Assembly: GCA_020024815.1 (NCBI GenBank)
Contig: JAHHTE010000074.1
Location: 1 to 9,367 of the forward strand
Reading direction: 5' to 3'
DNA from: Mailhella sp.
GTDB taxonomy: Bacteria; Desulfobacterota; Desulfovibrionia; Desulfovibrionales; Desulfovibrionaceae
DNA length: 9,367 nucleotides
Part shown: piece after piece, positions 1 through 5,037 of the stretch
Position numbering within the stretch: the first letter of the stretch is position 1
How the letters are laid out: each line of letters starts with the position of its first letter
Position numbers and translations under genes: made by a program
The notes under the pieces: generated by a model
Database searches by the model: none
Told to the model about the DNA's origin: nothing
The model's input: only the letters and a program-made list of their open reading frames with translations

Positions 1-76
1 GTTAACCTATTTTTTCTAATATTGAAAACAAAAATCTTTTAAAGTATATTTTTAAAACCACTAGCATATTATATCT

Positions 77-82
77 TATAAT
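77..82 (+). promoter_or_regulatory. Possible -10 box in the leader upstream of rpmI
   Basis: A perfect TATAAT lies about 165 bases before rpmI. No good -35 box sits at the right distance (54-59 reads AAAACC), so this is a weak call, and in DNA this AT-rich the hexamer can arise by chance. If used, the transcript would carry a leader of about 160 bases containing the stem-loop at 110-131. The rest of 1-247 has stops in all frames that I checked and no recognisable gene. The infC gene that often precedes rpmI is not here. Confidence 0.25.
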
Positions 83-108
83 GAAAATTTTTATAAAAAT
101 GATTTTAG

Positions 109-142
109 AAAGAACTTTTTCAAAAGTTCTTCTTTCAAAAAA
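109..142 (+). repeat. Degenerate copy of the stem-loop/mirror repeat family (element E1)
   Basis: Positions 110-119 pair perfectly with 122-131 (core AGAACTTTT / AAAAGTTCT), giving a 10-bp inverted repeat with almost no spacer. A pyrimidine run and an A tract follow. The string CTTTCAAAAA after the stem (132-141) is identical to the end of the element after pgk (9357-9366). The core looks like the ACTTTTT...AAAAAGT core of the other copies, with the outer G/C pairs drifted to A/T. It may be a remnant terminator of a gene left of the window. The lack of a T run directly after the stem argues against a classical intrinsic terminator. Confidence 0.5.
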
Positions 143-247
143 ATATTTTTAATAAAATTTTTACTTGCTTTTCTTGCAAAAACGTGTAAAGAAACTAATT
201 CAACATTGTACCATATTTATATGGAAAAAAGTAAAGGAGAGAAACTC

Positions 248-445
248 ATGCCAAAAATGAAAACGAGTCGCTCTGCTGCAAAACGTTTTAGCGTAACAGG
301 CAGCGGTAAATTCCGTCGTCGTCGTCAAAACTTGCGTCATATTTTGACCAAGAAAAACGCAAAACGTCGTATGCTTCTTGGGCAAAGTGCATTGGTTGAT
401 AAAACCAATGAAAAAGCTGTTCGTCGTCTTTTACCTTACGCATAA
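248..445 (+). CDS. rpmI: 50S ribosomal protein L35
   Basis: This is the small basic protein L35 of the large ribosomal subunit. It is 65 residues long, the usual family length. The start MPKMKTSRSAAKRF, the arginine/lysine-rich middle (GSGKFRRRRQNLRHILTKK, residues 18-36) and the end AVRRLLPYA are hallmark L35 sequence. The reading frame is open further upstream, with an in-frame TTG at 206 and ATG at 221. The start at 248 is chosen because the family begins at MPK and because AAGGAGA (234-240) sits 7 bases before it. rplT follows after 103 bases, the conserved rpmI-rplT pair. infC, often the first gene of this operon, is not within the 247 bases upstream. Identification is secure. Confidence 0.98.
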   Translation: MPKMKTSRSAAKRFSVTGSGKFRRRRQNLRHILTKKNAKRRMLLGQSALVDKTNEKAVRRLLPYA

Positions 446-451
446 GATGAC

Positions 452-477
452 ATTGTTACAACAATAGTTGTTTTTTT
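452..477 (+). promoter_or_regulatory. Two overlapping small hairpins ending in a T run after rpmI
   Basis: ATTGTT (452-457) can pair with AACAAT (460-465). Alternatively ACAAC (458-462) can pair with GTTGT (467-471), followed directly by a T run to 477. The two folds share bases and exclude each other. The second resembles a very weak intrinsic terminator or attenuator (5-bp stem) between rpmI and rplT. Both stems are short and AT-rich, so this may be fortuitous. Confidence 0.25.
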
Positions 478-494
478 ATTTAACATATTTTAAC

Positions 495-543
495 ACTTCA
501 CTGGCAAAAAAATGATCTCCGCCTCGTGAAGTTGATTGGAGGT
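495..543 (+). promoter_or_regulatory. Possible translational operator (pseudoknot) over the rplT ribosome binding site
   Basis: ACTTCAC (495-501) is perfectly complementary to GTGAAGT (526-532). Inside it GGC (503-505) can pair with GCC (521-523), leaving a loop 506-520. The 3' part of that loop, ATCTCC (515-520), is complementary to GGAGGT (538-543), with one G-U pair. GGAGGT contains the rplT Shine-Dalgarno sequence GGAGG (538-542). The two helices together form an H-type pseudoknot that would hide the ribosome binding site. L20 is known to repress its own operon through RNA structures in E. coli (a pseudoknot acting at rpmI) and in Bacillus (a leader attenuator). The pairing is visible; its use as an L20 operator is inference. 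Confidence 0.4.
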
Positions 544-548
544 ATTCC

Positions 549-902
549 ATGCGTGTAAAGAGAGGTCTTGCTAGCCATCGCAGACACAAGAAATATTTGG
601 ATATGGCAAAGGGCTTTCGTGGTGGTCGTAGTCGTTTATACCGCACCGCTCGTGAAGCTGTTGAACGTTCATTAGTATATGCTTATCACGGACGTAAACT
701 CCGTAAACGTGATTTCCGTAAACTTTGGATTATGCGTATTAACGCTGGTGCACGTTTAAATGGTCTTTCTTACTCACGTTTCATGCACGGCTTACAACTT
801 GCTGGTGTTATCATCAACCGTAAGATGCTTGCTGATTTAGCAGTTCGTGAAAAAGCCAACTTTGCAGCTCTTGTGGAATTAGCTAAAGCTAAACTTGCTT
901 AA
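549..902 (+). CDS. rplT: 50S ribosomal protein L20
   Basis: L20 is a primary 23S rRNA binding protein needed for assembly of the large subunit, and in several bacteria it represses its own operon. The 117-residue product has the family length. It shows the basic N-terminal arm (RVKRGLASHRRHKKYLDMAKGFRGGRSRLYR, residues 2-32) and the globular part with RKRDFRKLWIMRINAGAR (residues 52-69), LSYSRFMHGL and ADLAVREKANFAALVELAK. The start ATG has a strong GGAGG (538-542) 6 bases upstream. Many homologues begin MARVKR; this one begins MRVKR, as I recall for Desulfovibrio. An intrinsic terminator 28 bases after the stop ends the rpmI-rplT unit, so pheST needs its own promoter or readthrough. Confidence 0.98.
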   Translation: MRVKRGLASHRRHKKYLDMAKGFRGGRSRLYRTAREAVERSLVYAYHGRKLRKRDFRKLWIMRINAGARLNGLSYSRFMHGLQLAGVIINRKMLADLAVREKANFAALVELAKAKLA

Positions 903-930
903 TCTCCCACACTTTGCAATGTTTTTTATT

Positions 931-965
931 GGCAGAGTAAGCTTTTGGCTTATTCTGCCTTTTTT
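931..965 (+). terminator. Intrinsic terminator after rplT
   Basis: GGCAGAGTAAGC (931-942) pairs with GCTTATTCTGCC (948-959). This gives a 12-bp stem with one G-U pair and a 5-base loop, followed directly by six T (960-965). It is the textbook Rho-independent form for the + strand, placed just after rplT. Confidence 0.92.
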
Positions 966-1002
966 CATAAAATACAGCTATAATTTTTAGAATTATTTAT
1001 AC

Positions 1003-1047
1003 TAATTCATACTTTTTATATGAATTAACTATAATGTTAATTCATAT
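1003..1047 (+). promoter_or_regulatory. Probable pheS promoter with -10 box inside a palindrome
   Basis: A consensus -10 box TATAAT (1030-1035) lies 18 bases after TTCATA (1006-1011), which matches four of six bases of the -35 consensus. The -10 box is the exact loop of a perfect 12-bp inverted repeat: ATATGAATTAAC (1018-1029) and GTTAATTCATAT (1036-1047). A third copy of the half-site, TAATTCATA (1003-1011), overlaps the -35 box. Two direct and one inverted half-site around a promoter suggest an operator for a dimeric repressor, but no such protein can be named. It is the best promoter candidate between the rplT terminator and pheS. Confidence 0.5.
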
Positions 1048-1055
1048 CATAACTT

Positions 1056-1085
1056 TTTATACACTAATTACATTATACTTATAAT
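1056..1085 (+). promoter_or_regulatory. Possible second pheS promoter
   Basis: TATAAT (1080-1085) follows TTTATA (1056-1061, four of six -35 matches) by 18 bases. ACTTTTTATA at 1052-1061 repeats 1011-1020 exactly, and TAATTCATA at 1038-1046 repeats 1003-1011. This second promoter-like unit therefore looks like a diverged tandem copy of the first. From here to pheS the sequence is almost pure A/T. I see no T-box motif and no leader peptide rich in phenylalanine codons. Confidence 0.35.
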
Positions 1086-1155
1086 AACGTATTAATATTA
1101 CAATTAATATCTATCTAATAGATAAAAAAATAAAAATAATAAATGAGAGTTTACT

Positions 1156-2202
1156 ATGGATATTCAAAGTCAGCTTGAAAATCTTGCAAAAGACTTAGAA
1201 CAAGCGTTATCAGCTACACATGATTTGCAAGAACTTGAAACACAAAGAGTTAACTTTCTTGGTAGAAAAGGACATTTAGCACAAATAATGTCAAGATTAC
1301 CAGAACTTAGCCCAGAAGAACGTCCTGCTTTTGGTCAAGCAGCTAATGCAGTAAAGCAACGATTAACCGCAATGCTTGATGAACGCAAAATATCCATGGA
1401 ACAAGAAAAAGAAGCAAGTCTTCTTGCAAATTTTGACCCCACTATTCCTGGTAGAAAAATATGGCAAGGCTCACTCCACCCTATTACTCGTGCAATGCAA
1501 GAAGTAACTTCTGTTTTCCAAAATATGGGATATGAAGTTGTGAGTGGTCCTGAAGTTGATACAGATTTTCATTGCTTTGAAGCATTAAATATGCCACCAG
1601 AACACCCTGCACGCGATATGCAAGATACCCTTTATATTCAAGATAAAGTTGTTCTTCGTACCCATACCTCAACTATGCAAATTCGCACCATGCTTAAAAA
1701 TAAACCACCTCTTGCCATTATCGCTCCAGGTAAAGTTTATCGCCGTGATTCTGATGTAACCCATACCCCTATGTTTCATCAAATTGAAGGCCTTGTAGTT
1801 GATAAACATATTACTATGGCAGATTTACGTGGTACATTAACAGCATTTTTACAAACTGTTTTTGGCAAAGAAACAAAAGTACGTTTTCGTCCAAGCTTTT
1901 TCCCATTCACTGAACCTAGTGTTGAAGTGGATATGACTTGCACACAATGTGGAGGTAAAGGACATTTAGCAGATAATACTCCTTGCCGTATTTGCAAAAC
2001 AACTGGCTGGCTTGAGATTTTAGGTGCTGGCATGGTTGACCCTGCTGTTTTTGAATCCGTAGGTTATGACCCTAAAGAAATTACTGGTTTTGCTTTTGGT
2101 TTAGGTATAGAACGTATTGCAATGCTCAAATATGGCATTACAGATCTTCGCATTAATTTTGAAAACGATATGAGATACTTATCCCAATTCACGGGTGCAT
2201 AA
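1156..2202 (+). CDS. pheS: Phenylalanyl-tRNA synthetase alpha subunit
   Basis: The catalytic subunit of the (alpha-beta)2 class II synthetase activates phenylalanine with ATP and transfers it to tRNA-Phe. At 348 residues it is of normal to slightly long size. Residues 1-90 form the helical, charged N-terminal tRNA-binding region. The class II core follows: HPARDMQDTLY (150-160), motif 2 with YRRDSDVTHTPMFHQIEG (195-212) and motif 3 GFAFGLGIER (311-320). Ala313 appears to be the alanine that sets the size of the phenylalanine pocket in E. coli. Four cysteines, CTQC (262-265) and CRIC (277-280), form a possible metal-binding knuckle with a longer linker than the compact CxxCxxxxCxxC I recall in many homologues. 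The start has only a weak GAGAG (1145-1149). pheT follows 26 bases after the stop. Confidence 0.98.
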   Translation: MDIQSQLENLAKDLEQALSATHDLQELETQRVNFLGRKGHLAQIMSRLPELSPEERPAFGQAANAVKQRLTAMLDERKISMEQEKEASLLANFDPTIPGRKIWQGSLHPITRAMQEVTSVFQNMGYEVVSGPEVDTDFHCFEALNMPPEHPARDMQDTLYIQDKVVLRTHTSTMQIRTMLKNKPPLAIIAPGKVYRRDSDVTHTPMFHQIEGLVVDKHITMADLRGTLTAFLQTVFGKETKVRFRPSFFPFTEPSVEVDMTCTQCGGKGHLADNTPCRICKTTGWLEILGAGMVDPAVFESVGYDPKEITGFAFGLGIERIAMLKYGITDLRINFENDMRYLSQFTGA

Positions 2203-2228
2203 TCTCTATTCATATAAGGAATTTTACT

Positions 2229-4649
2229 ATGTTATTGAGTTTAAATTGGCTTCGTGAATTTGTTCCTTACAAAGGAAGTGCTGAAGAACTTGGTGATAAA
2301 CTCACCATGCTTGGTCTTGAGCTTGAAGAAATTACTAATCCTTTCAATGAAATACAAGAAATTGTTATAGGTCGCGTTCTTACTTGTGAAGATCACCCAG
2401 ACTCTGATCATTTACATGTTTGTACTGTTGATCTTGGTGGTGAAGAACCTGTGGGTATTGTATGTGGTGCTCCAAATGTTGCAGCAGGACAACTTGTACC
2501 TGTTGCTCCTGTTGGCTCTACCATGCCCGGTGGTTTTCAAATAAAAAAAGCAAAACTTCGTGGTGTTCCTTCTCATGGTATGATTTGCTCTGAACGTGAA
2601 CTTGGACTTAGCGACGACCATTGCGGTATTATGGTACTTCCAGAAACAGATAGACATGGAAATCCTTTTAAAGTTGGTGCAAATTTTGTGCAAGCTATGG
2701 GAATGGATACCGAAGTTTTAGATATTAGCATTACTCCAAACCGTGCTGATTGTTTATCTGTACTTGGTCTTGCTCGTATGGTAGCAGCAGCATATAATCT
2801 TCCTTTAACTATGCCAAGCTTTACCTTAGAAGAACAAGGAAATGATTGTTCTTCTGAATATGAAATTAACATTAAAGATGAAGAATTTTGCCCAGCATAT
2901 ACTGGTAGATTAATTGAAAATTGCACAGTTGAAAAATCCCCTTACTGGATACGTTATCGCCTTTGTGCTATTGGTATTCGTCCAATTTCTAACATTGTTG
3001 ACGTTACAAACTATATTTTAATGGAATTAGGACAACCTTTACACGCTTTTGATGCTGACACATTAAAAGATAAAAAAATTATTGTGCAATCAGCTCAAGA
3101 AGGACAAAAATTTACAACTCTTGATGGACAAGAACGTCAATTAAAAAGTTCTGATGGTCTTATTTGTGATGCAGAAAATGCTATTGCTTTAGCTGGTGTT
3201 ATGGGTGGACTTGATACAGAAATAAGTGAAACAAGTAAAAATGTTTTCTTAGAATGTGCATTATTCCAACCTGCACGTGTTCGCCGTACTGCAAGACGCT
3301 TAGCTCTTAGTTCTGATTCTAGTTATCGTTTTGAACGTGGTGTAGACCAAGAAGGCATGACTTTTGCCCTTGATAGAGCTGCATATTTAATGCAAGTTTA
3401 TGGCAAAGGTTCTGTACGTAAAGGTATTTGCAAAAAAGAACCTCGTCCATTTAGTCCTGCAAAAATTTCTTTCCGTCCAAGTCGTCCTGAATTTGTACTT
3501 GGTGTTTCTATTAGTGAAGAATTTTGCGAAAAAACTCTTTCTATTCTTGATTGTAAAGTTGAAAAAACAAGCAAAGATGAATGGACAGTTTACGCACCAG
3601 GTCGCCGTTATGATTTAACCCGTGAAGCTGATCTTGTAGAAGAAATAGCTATTTTTAACGGTATTGATAATATGCCTGCTACCCTTCCACGTCTTAGCCA
3701 TACTTTAGAAAAATGTGGCGAACCAGAAAGCAGACATAAATTTATTATGCGTGCTAAAAACTTCTTGGCTGGTTTAGGATTAAATGAAGCTATCAATTAT
3801 AGTTTTGTAGGCAATAAGGACTTAGATTTATTAAATCTTCCACAAGAAGATAGAGTAAATATTATCAATCCATTAAGTGCTGATCAAGACGTTCTTCGTA
3901 CTCATTTAGCAGCAGGTATTTTGCAAAATGTTCGTGAAAACATTGCTCATGGTGCTAGTGGTGTTCGTTTGTTTGAAATTGCAAATTCTTTCCACAAAGA
4001 TAATAGCAGTGAAACAACTGTAAAAGAACGCTTACATCTTGTAATGGCTCTTTATGGAACACGTTTTGACGATGCGTGGCAAAATGGTGAAGCTGAATTT
4101 GAATACCCTGATTTACGTGGTTTTGTTGACCATTTTATCAGTGATTTTCTCCATATAGAAGCTTTAGAAGTAAAAAAACTTTCCTCCCATGCATATCTTA
4201 GCCCAGCAGTGGAACTTTCCACCAAAGAGGGGCAAATTGTTGGTATTATGGGACGAGTACAAAGCAATATTGCCGATGAATATTATGCTAAAAAAGCTAT
4301 TTGGCTTGCAGATTTGGAACTTGATACTTTAGAAGTTTTAGCTCAAGGCAAGAAACCTCTCTTTACTCCTCTTGCTGTTTATCCTGCTGTACGCCGTGAT
4401 ATTACTTTTATTTGCCCAACTGAAATGCCTGTAAAAGATATTCTTGATGCTATTAATAAAAATAAAGGAAAATTCTTCACTAATGTTGAACTTCGTGATT
4501 TATACTTACCAAAAGATAGTAAAGAACGAAATTTAACATTCCGTCTTACTTTCCAATCTCCAGACAAAACCCTTGAAGATAAAGAAGTAGACAAAGAAAG
4601 AGAAAAAATAACCCAAGCTGTAACAAAAGCACTTGGTATTAGAGTATAA
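2229..4649 (+). CDS. pheT: Phenylalanyl-tRNA synthetase beta subunit
   Basis: The large subunit binds tRNA-Phe and edits mischarged Tyr-tRNA-Phe. Its 806 residues match the bacterial full-length form. Visible parts in order are: the N-terminal LSLNWLREFV; the EMAP-II-like tRNA-binding domain (about 40-155, with HPDSDHLHVC 56-65 and GAPNV 80-84); LDISITPNRADCLS (164-177); the B3/4 editing domain (about 210-390, with SNIVDVTNYILMELGQPLHAFD 254-275 and LAGVMGG 321-327); the B5 domain (about 410-480); a catalytic-like core without synthetase activity (about 490-700); and the C-terminal ferredoxin-fold anticodon-binding domain (about 712-806). His272 and Glu342 are likely editing-site residues by analogy with E. 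coli. AAGGA (2216-2220) lies 8 bases before the ATG. It is co-transcribed with pheS and ends at a terminator 2 bases past the stop. Confidence 0.98.
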   Translation: MLLSLNWLREFVPYKGSAEELGDKLTMLGLELEEITNPFNEIQEIVIGRVLTCEDHPDSDHLHVCTVDLGGEEPVGIVCGAPNVAAGQLVPVAPVGSTMPGGFQIKKAKLRGVPSHGMICSERELGLSDDHCGIMVLPETDRHGNPFKVGANFVQAMGMDTEVLDISITPNRADCLSVLGLARMVAAAYNLPLTMPSFTLEEQGNDCSSEYEINIKDEEFCPAYTGRLIENCTVEKSPYWIRYRLCAIGIRPISNIVDVTNYILMELGQPLHAFDADTLKDKKIIVQSAQEGQKFTTLDGQERQLKSSDGLICDAENAIALAGVMGGLDTEISETSKNVFLECALFQPARVRRTARRLALSSDSSYRFERGVDQEGMTFALDRAAYLMQVYGKGSVRKGICKKEPRPFSPAKISFRPSRPEFVLGVSISEEFCEKTLSILDCKVEKTSKDEWTVYAPGRRYDLTREADLVEEIAIFNGIDNMPATLPRLSHTLEKCGEPESRHKFIMRAKNFLAGLGLNEAINYSFVGNKDLDLLNLPQEDRVNIINPLSADQDVLRTHLAAGILQNVRENIAHGASGVRLFEIANSFHKDNSSETTVKERLHLVMALYGTRFDDAWQNGEAEFEYPDLRGFVDHFISDFLHIEALEVKKLSSHAYLSPAVELSTKEGQIVGIMGRVQSNIADEYYAKKAIWLADLELDTLEVLAQGKKPLFTPLAVYPAVRRDITFICPTEMPVKDILDAINKNKGKFFTNVELRDLYLPKDSKERNLTFRLTFQSPDKTLEDKEVDKEREKITQAVTKALGIRV

Positions 4650-4650
4650 G

Positions 4651-4676
4651 AAAAGGGGCAAAACGCCCCTTTTTTT
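4651..4676 (+). terminator. Intrinsic terminator after pheT
   Basis: AAAAGGGGC (4651-4659) pairs with GCCCCTTTT (4665-4673) across the loop AAAAC, giving a 9-bp stem whose 3' side runs into a T tract (4670-4676). It begins 2 bases after the pheT stop. The A tract before the stem could also let it act on the opposite strand. Confidence 0.93.
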
Positions 4677-4703
4677 ATTTTTTTATCTTTCTTTTTTCTT
4701 TTT

Positions 4704-4760
4704 TTTGAGAGGAGGACTTTTTCAAAAATCCCCCTCTCAAACTCTCCCCTCAAAACTTTT
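4704..4760 (+). repeat. Stem-loop plus mirror repeat element E2
   Basis: The arms 4704-4722 and 4723-4741 pair except at 4713/4732 (A-C) and 4717/4728 (C-A). The 5' arm is purine-rich (GAGAGGAGGA, 4707-4716) and the 3' arm pyrimidine-rich. After an AAA linker a second pyrimidine tract follows. It is an exact mirror image of the end of the stem: CCCCTCTC (4731-4738) against CTCTCCCC (4742-4749). Beyond it comes an A tract and CTTTTTAAT, echoing the stem core. The same plan recurs at 9313-9367 and, inverted, at 4921-4951. It lies behind a good terminator, so it is not needed to end pheT transcription. Confidence 0.7.
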
Positions 4761-4804
4761 TAATCCAAAAGCACTTTTGCATACAAAAGTGCTTTTGGAT
4801 TAAA
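4759..4804. repeat. Perfect 21-bp inverted repeat
   Basis: Positions 4759-4779 pair with 4784-4804 without a mismatch across a CATA loop. Each arm is also nearly self-complementary: CAAAAG and CTTTTG flank CA on the left (4766-4779) and TG on the right (4784-4797). The region can therefore fold as one long hairpin or two short ones. No T run follows, so it is not a typical intrinsic terminator. It could be a transcript-stabilising stem or a cruciform site. Confidence 0.75.
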
Positions 4805-4874
4805 TATATTTTCAACGTATTCATAAGTATTAAACTTTGTTCTCAAATAAAAAAAGATTTTTACCAATATCCTA

Positions 4875-4920
4875 ATCTAGGCAAATTTATTGAAACTTGT
4901 TTTAATAAATTTGCCTGATT
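4875..4920. repeat. Inverted repeat of 13 to 17 bp
   Basis: AGGCAAATTTATT (4879-4891) pairs perfectly with AATAAATTTGCCT (4904-4916). The stem continues through one G-T pair and three A-T pairs to 4895/4900, leaving the loop CTTG. It sits just before the G-rich inverted element. No T run follows on either strand. Confidence 0.65.
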
Positions 4921-4951
4921 GAGGGGGCTTGGGGGAAATCATTTCCCCCAA
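4921..4951 (-). repeat. Inverted copy of the stem-loop plus mirror repeat family (element E4)
   Basis: On the + strand TTGGGGGAAA (4929-4938) pairs with TTTCCCCCAA (4942-4951) around TCA. Read on the minus strand, the stem is followed by AAG and then a second CCCCC, the same plan as E2 and the element after pgk. On the + strand this gives the mirror repeat AGGGGG (4922-4927), CTT, GGGGGA (4931-4936). The core differs in sequence from the other copies (GGGGGAAAT rather than GGACTTTTT), so membership rests on architecture rather than on sequence identity. Confidence 0.5.
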
Positions 4952-4990
4952 AAAAATAAATTTTAAGAAAACATTTTTTACTAGCTAATT

Positions 4991-5021
4991 TTCATAAAAA
5001 ACGCTAAAATTATTTTATAAA
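4991..5021 (+). promoter_or_regulatory. Candidate promoter region for the merR-rpe-tkt-pgk unit
   Basis: TATAAA (5016-5021) and TAAAAT (5005-5010) each match five of six -10 bases. TTCATA (4991-4996) is a -35-like match but lies 19 bases from the first. A promoter is expected here because a terminator ends pheT upstream, but the exact boxes are uncertain. Confidence 0.3.
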
Positions 5022-5037
5022 TACTTAAGGTAGATGA

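Larger units (their letters stand above)
4650..5037. other. 388-base intergenic region dense in inverted repeats
   Basis: No credible gene lies here. In order it holds the pheT terminator (4651-4676), stem-loop element E2 (4704-4760), a perfect 21-bp inverted repeat (4759-4804), a 13- to 17-bp inverted repeat (4875-4920), the inverted element E4 (4921-4951) and an AT-rich stretch that must carry the promoter of the merR-rpe-tkt-pgk unit. E2 and E4 face each other and bracket about 250 bases, so the block could be a small non-coding mobile or composite repeat, but I see no clear target-site duplication. Confidence 0.6.

Noticed and set aside
206..247. N-terminal extension of L35 from TTG 206 or ATG 221
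   Set aside because: It would add residues not found in the L35 family and would place the good AAGGAGA site inside the gene. The start at 248 fits both family length and ribosome binding site.
1042..1155. A pheS attenuator leader (phenylalanine-rich leader peptide or T-box) upstream of pheS
   Set aside because: There is no start codon with a ribosome binding site before 1143, no run of phenylalanine codons, no T-box-like conserved sequence and no GC-rich terminator hairpin between the promoter candidates and pheS.
4379..4753. A 124-codon open frame on the minus strand across the pheT end and its terminator
   Set aside because: It overlaps conserved pheT sequence and its translation is low-complexity lysine/serine-rich, as expected from antisense of coding and poly-T DNA. 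No ribosome binding site or family match is visible.
4704..4951. CRISPR array or insertion sequence in the pheT-merR gap
   Set aside because: The repeats are few, unequal and inverted rather than evenly spaced direct repeats, and no transposase or Cas gene is present.
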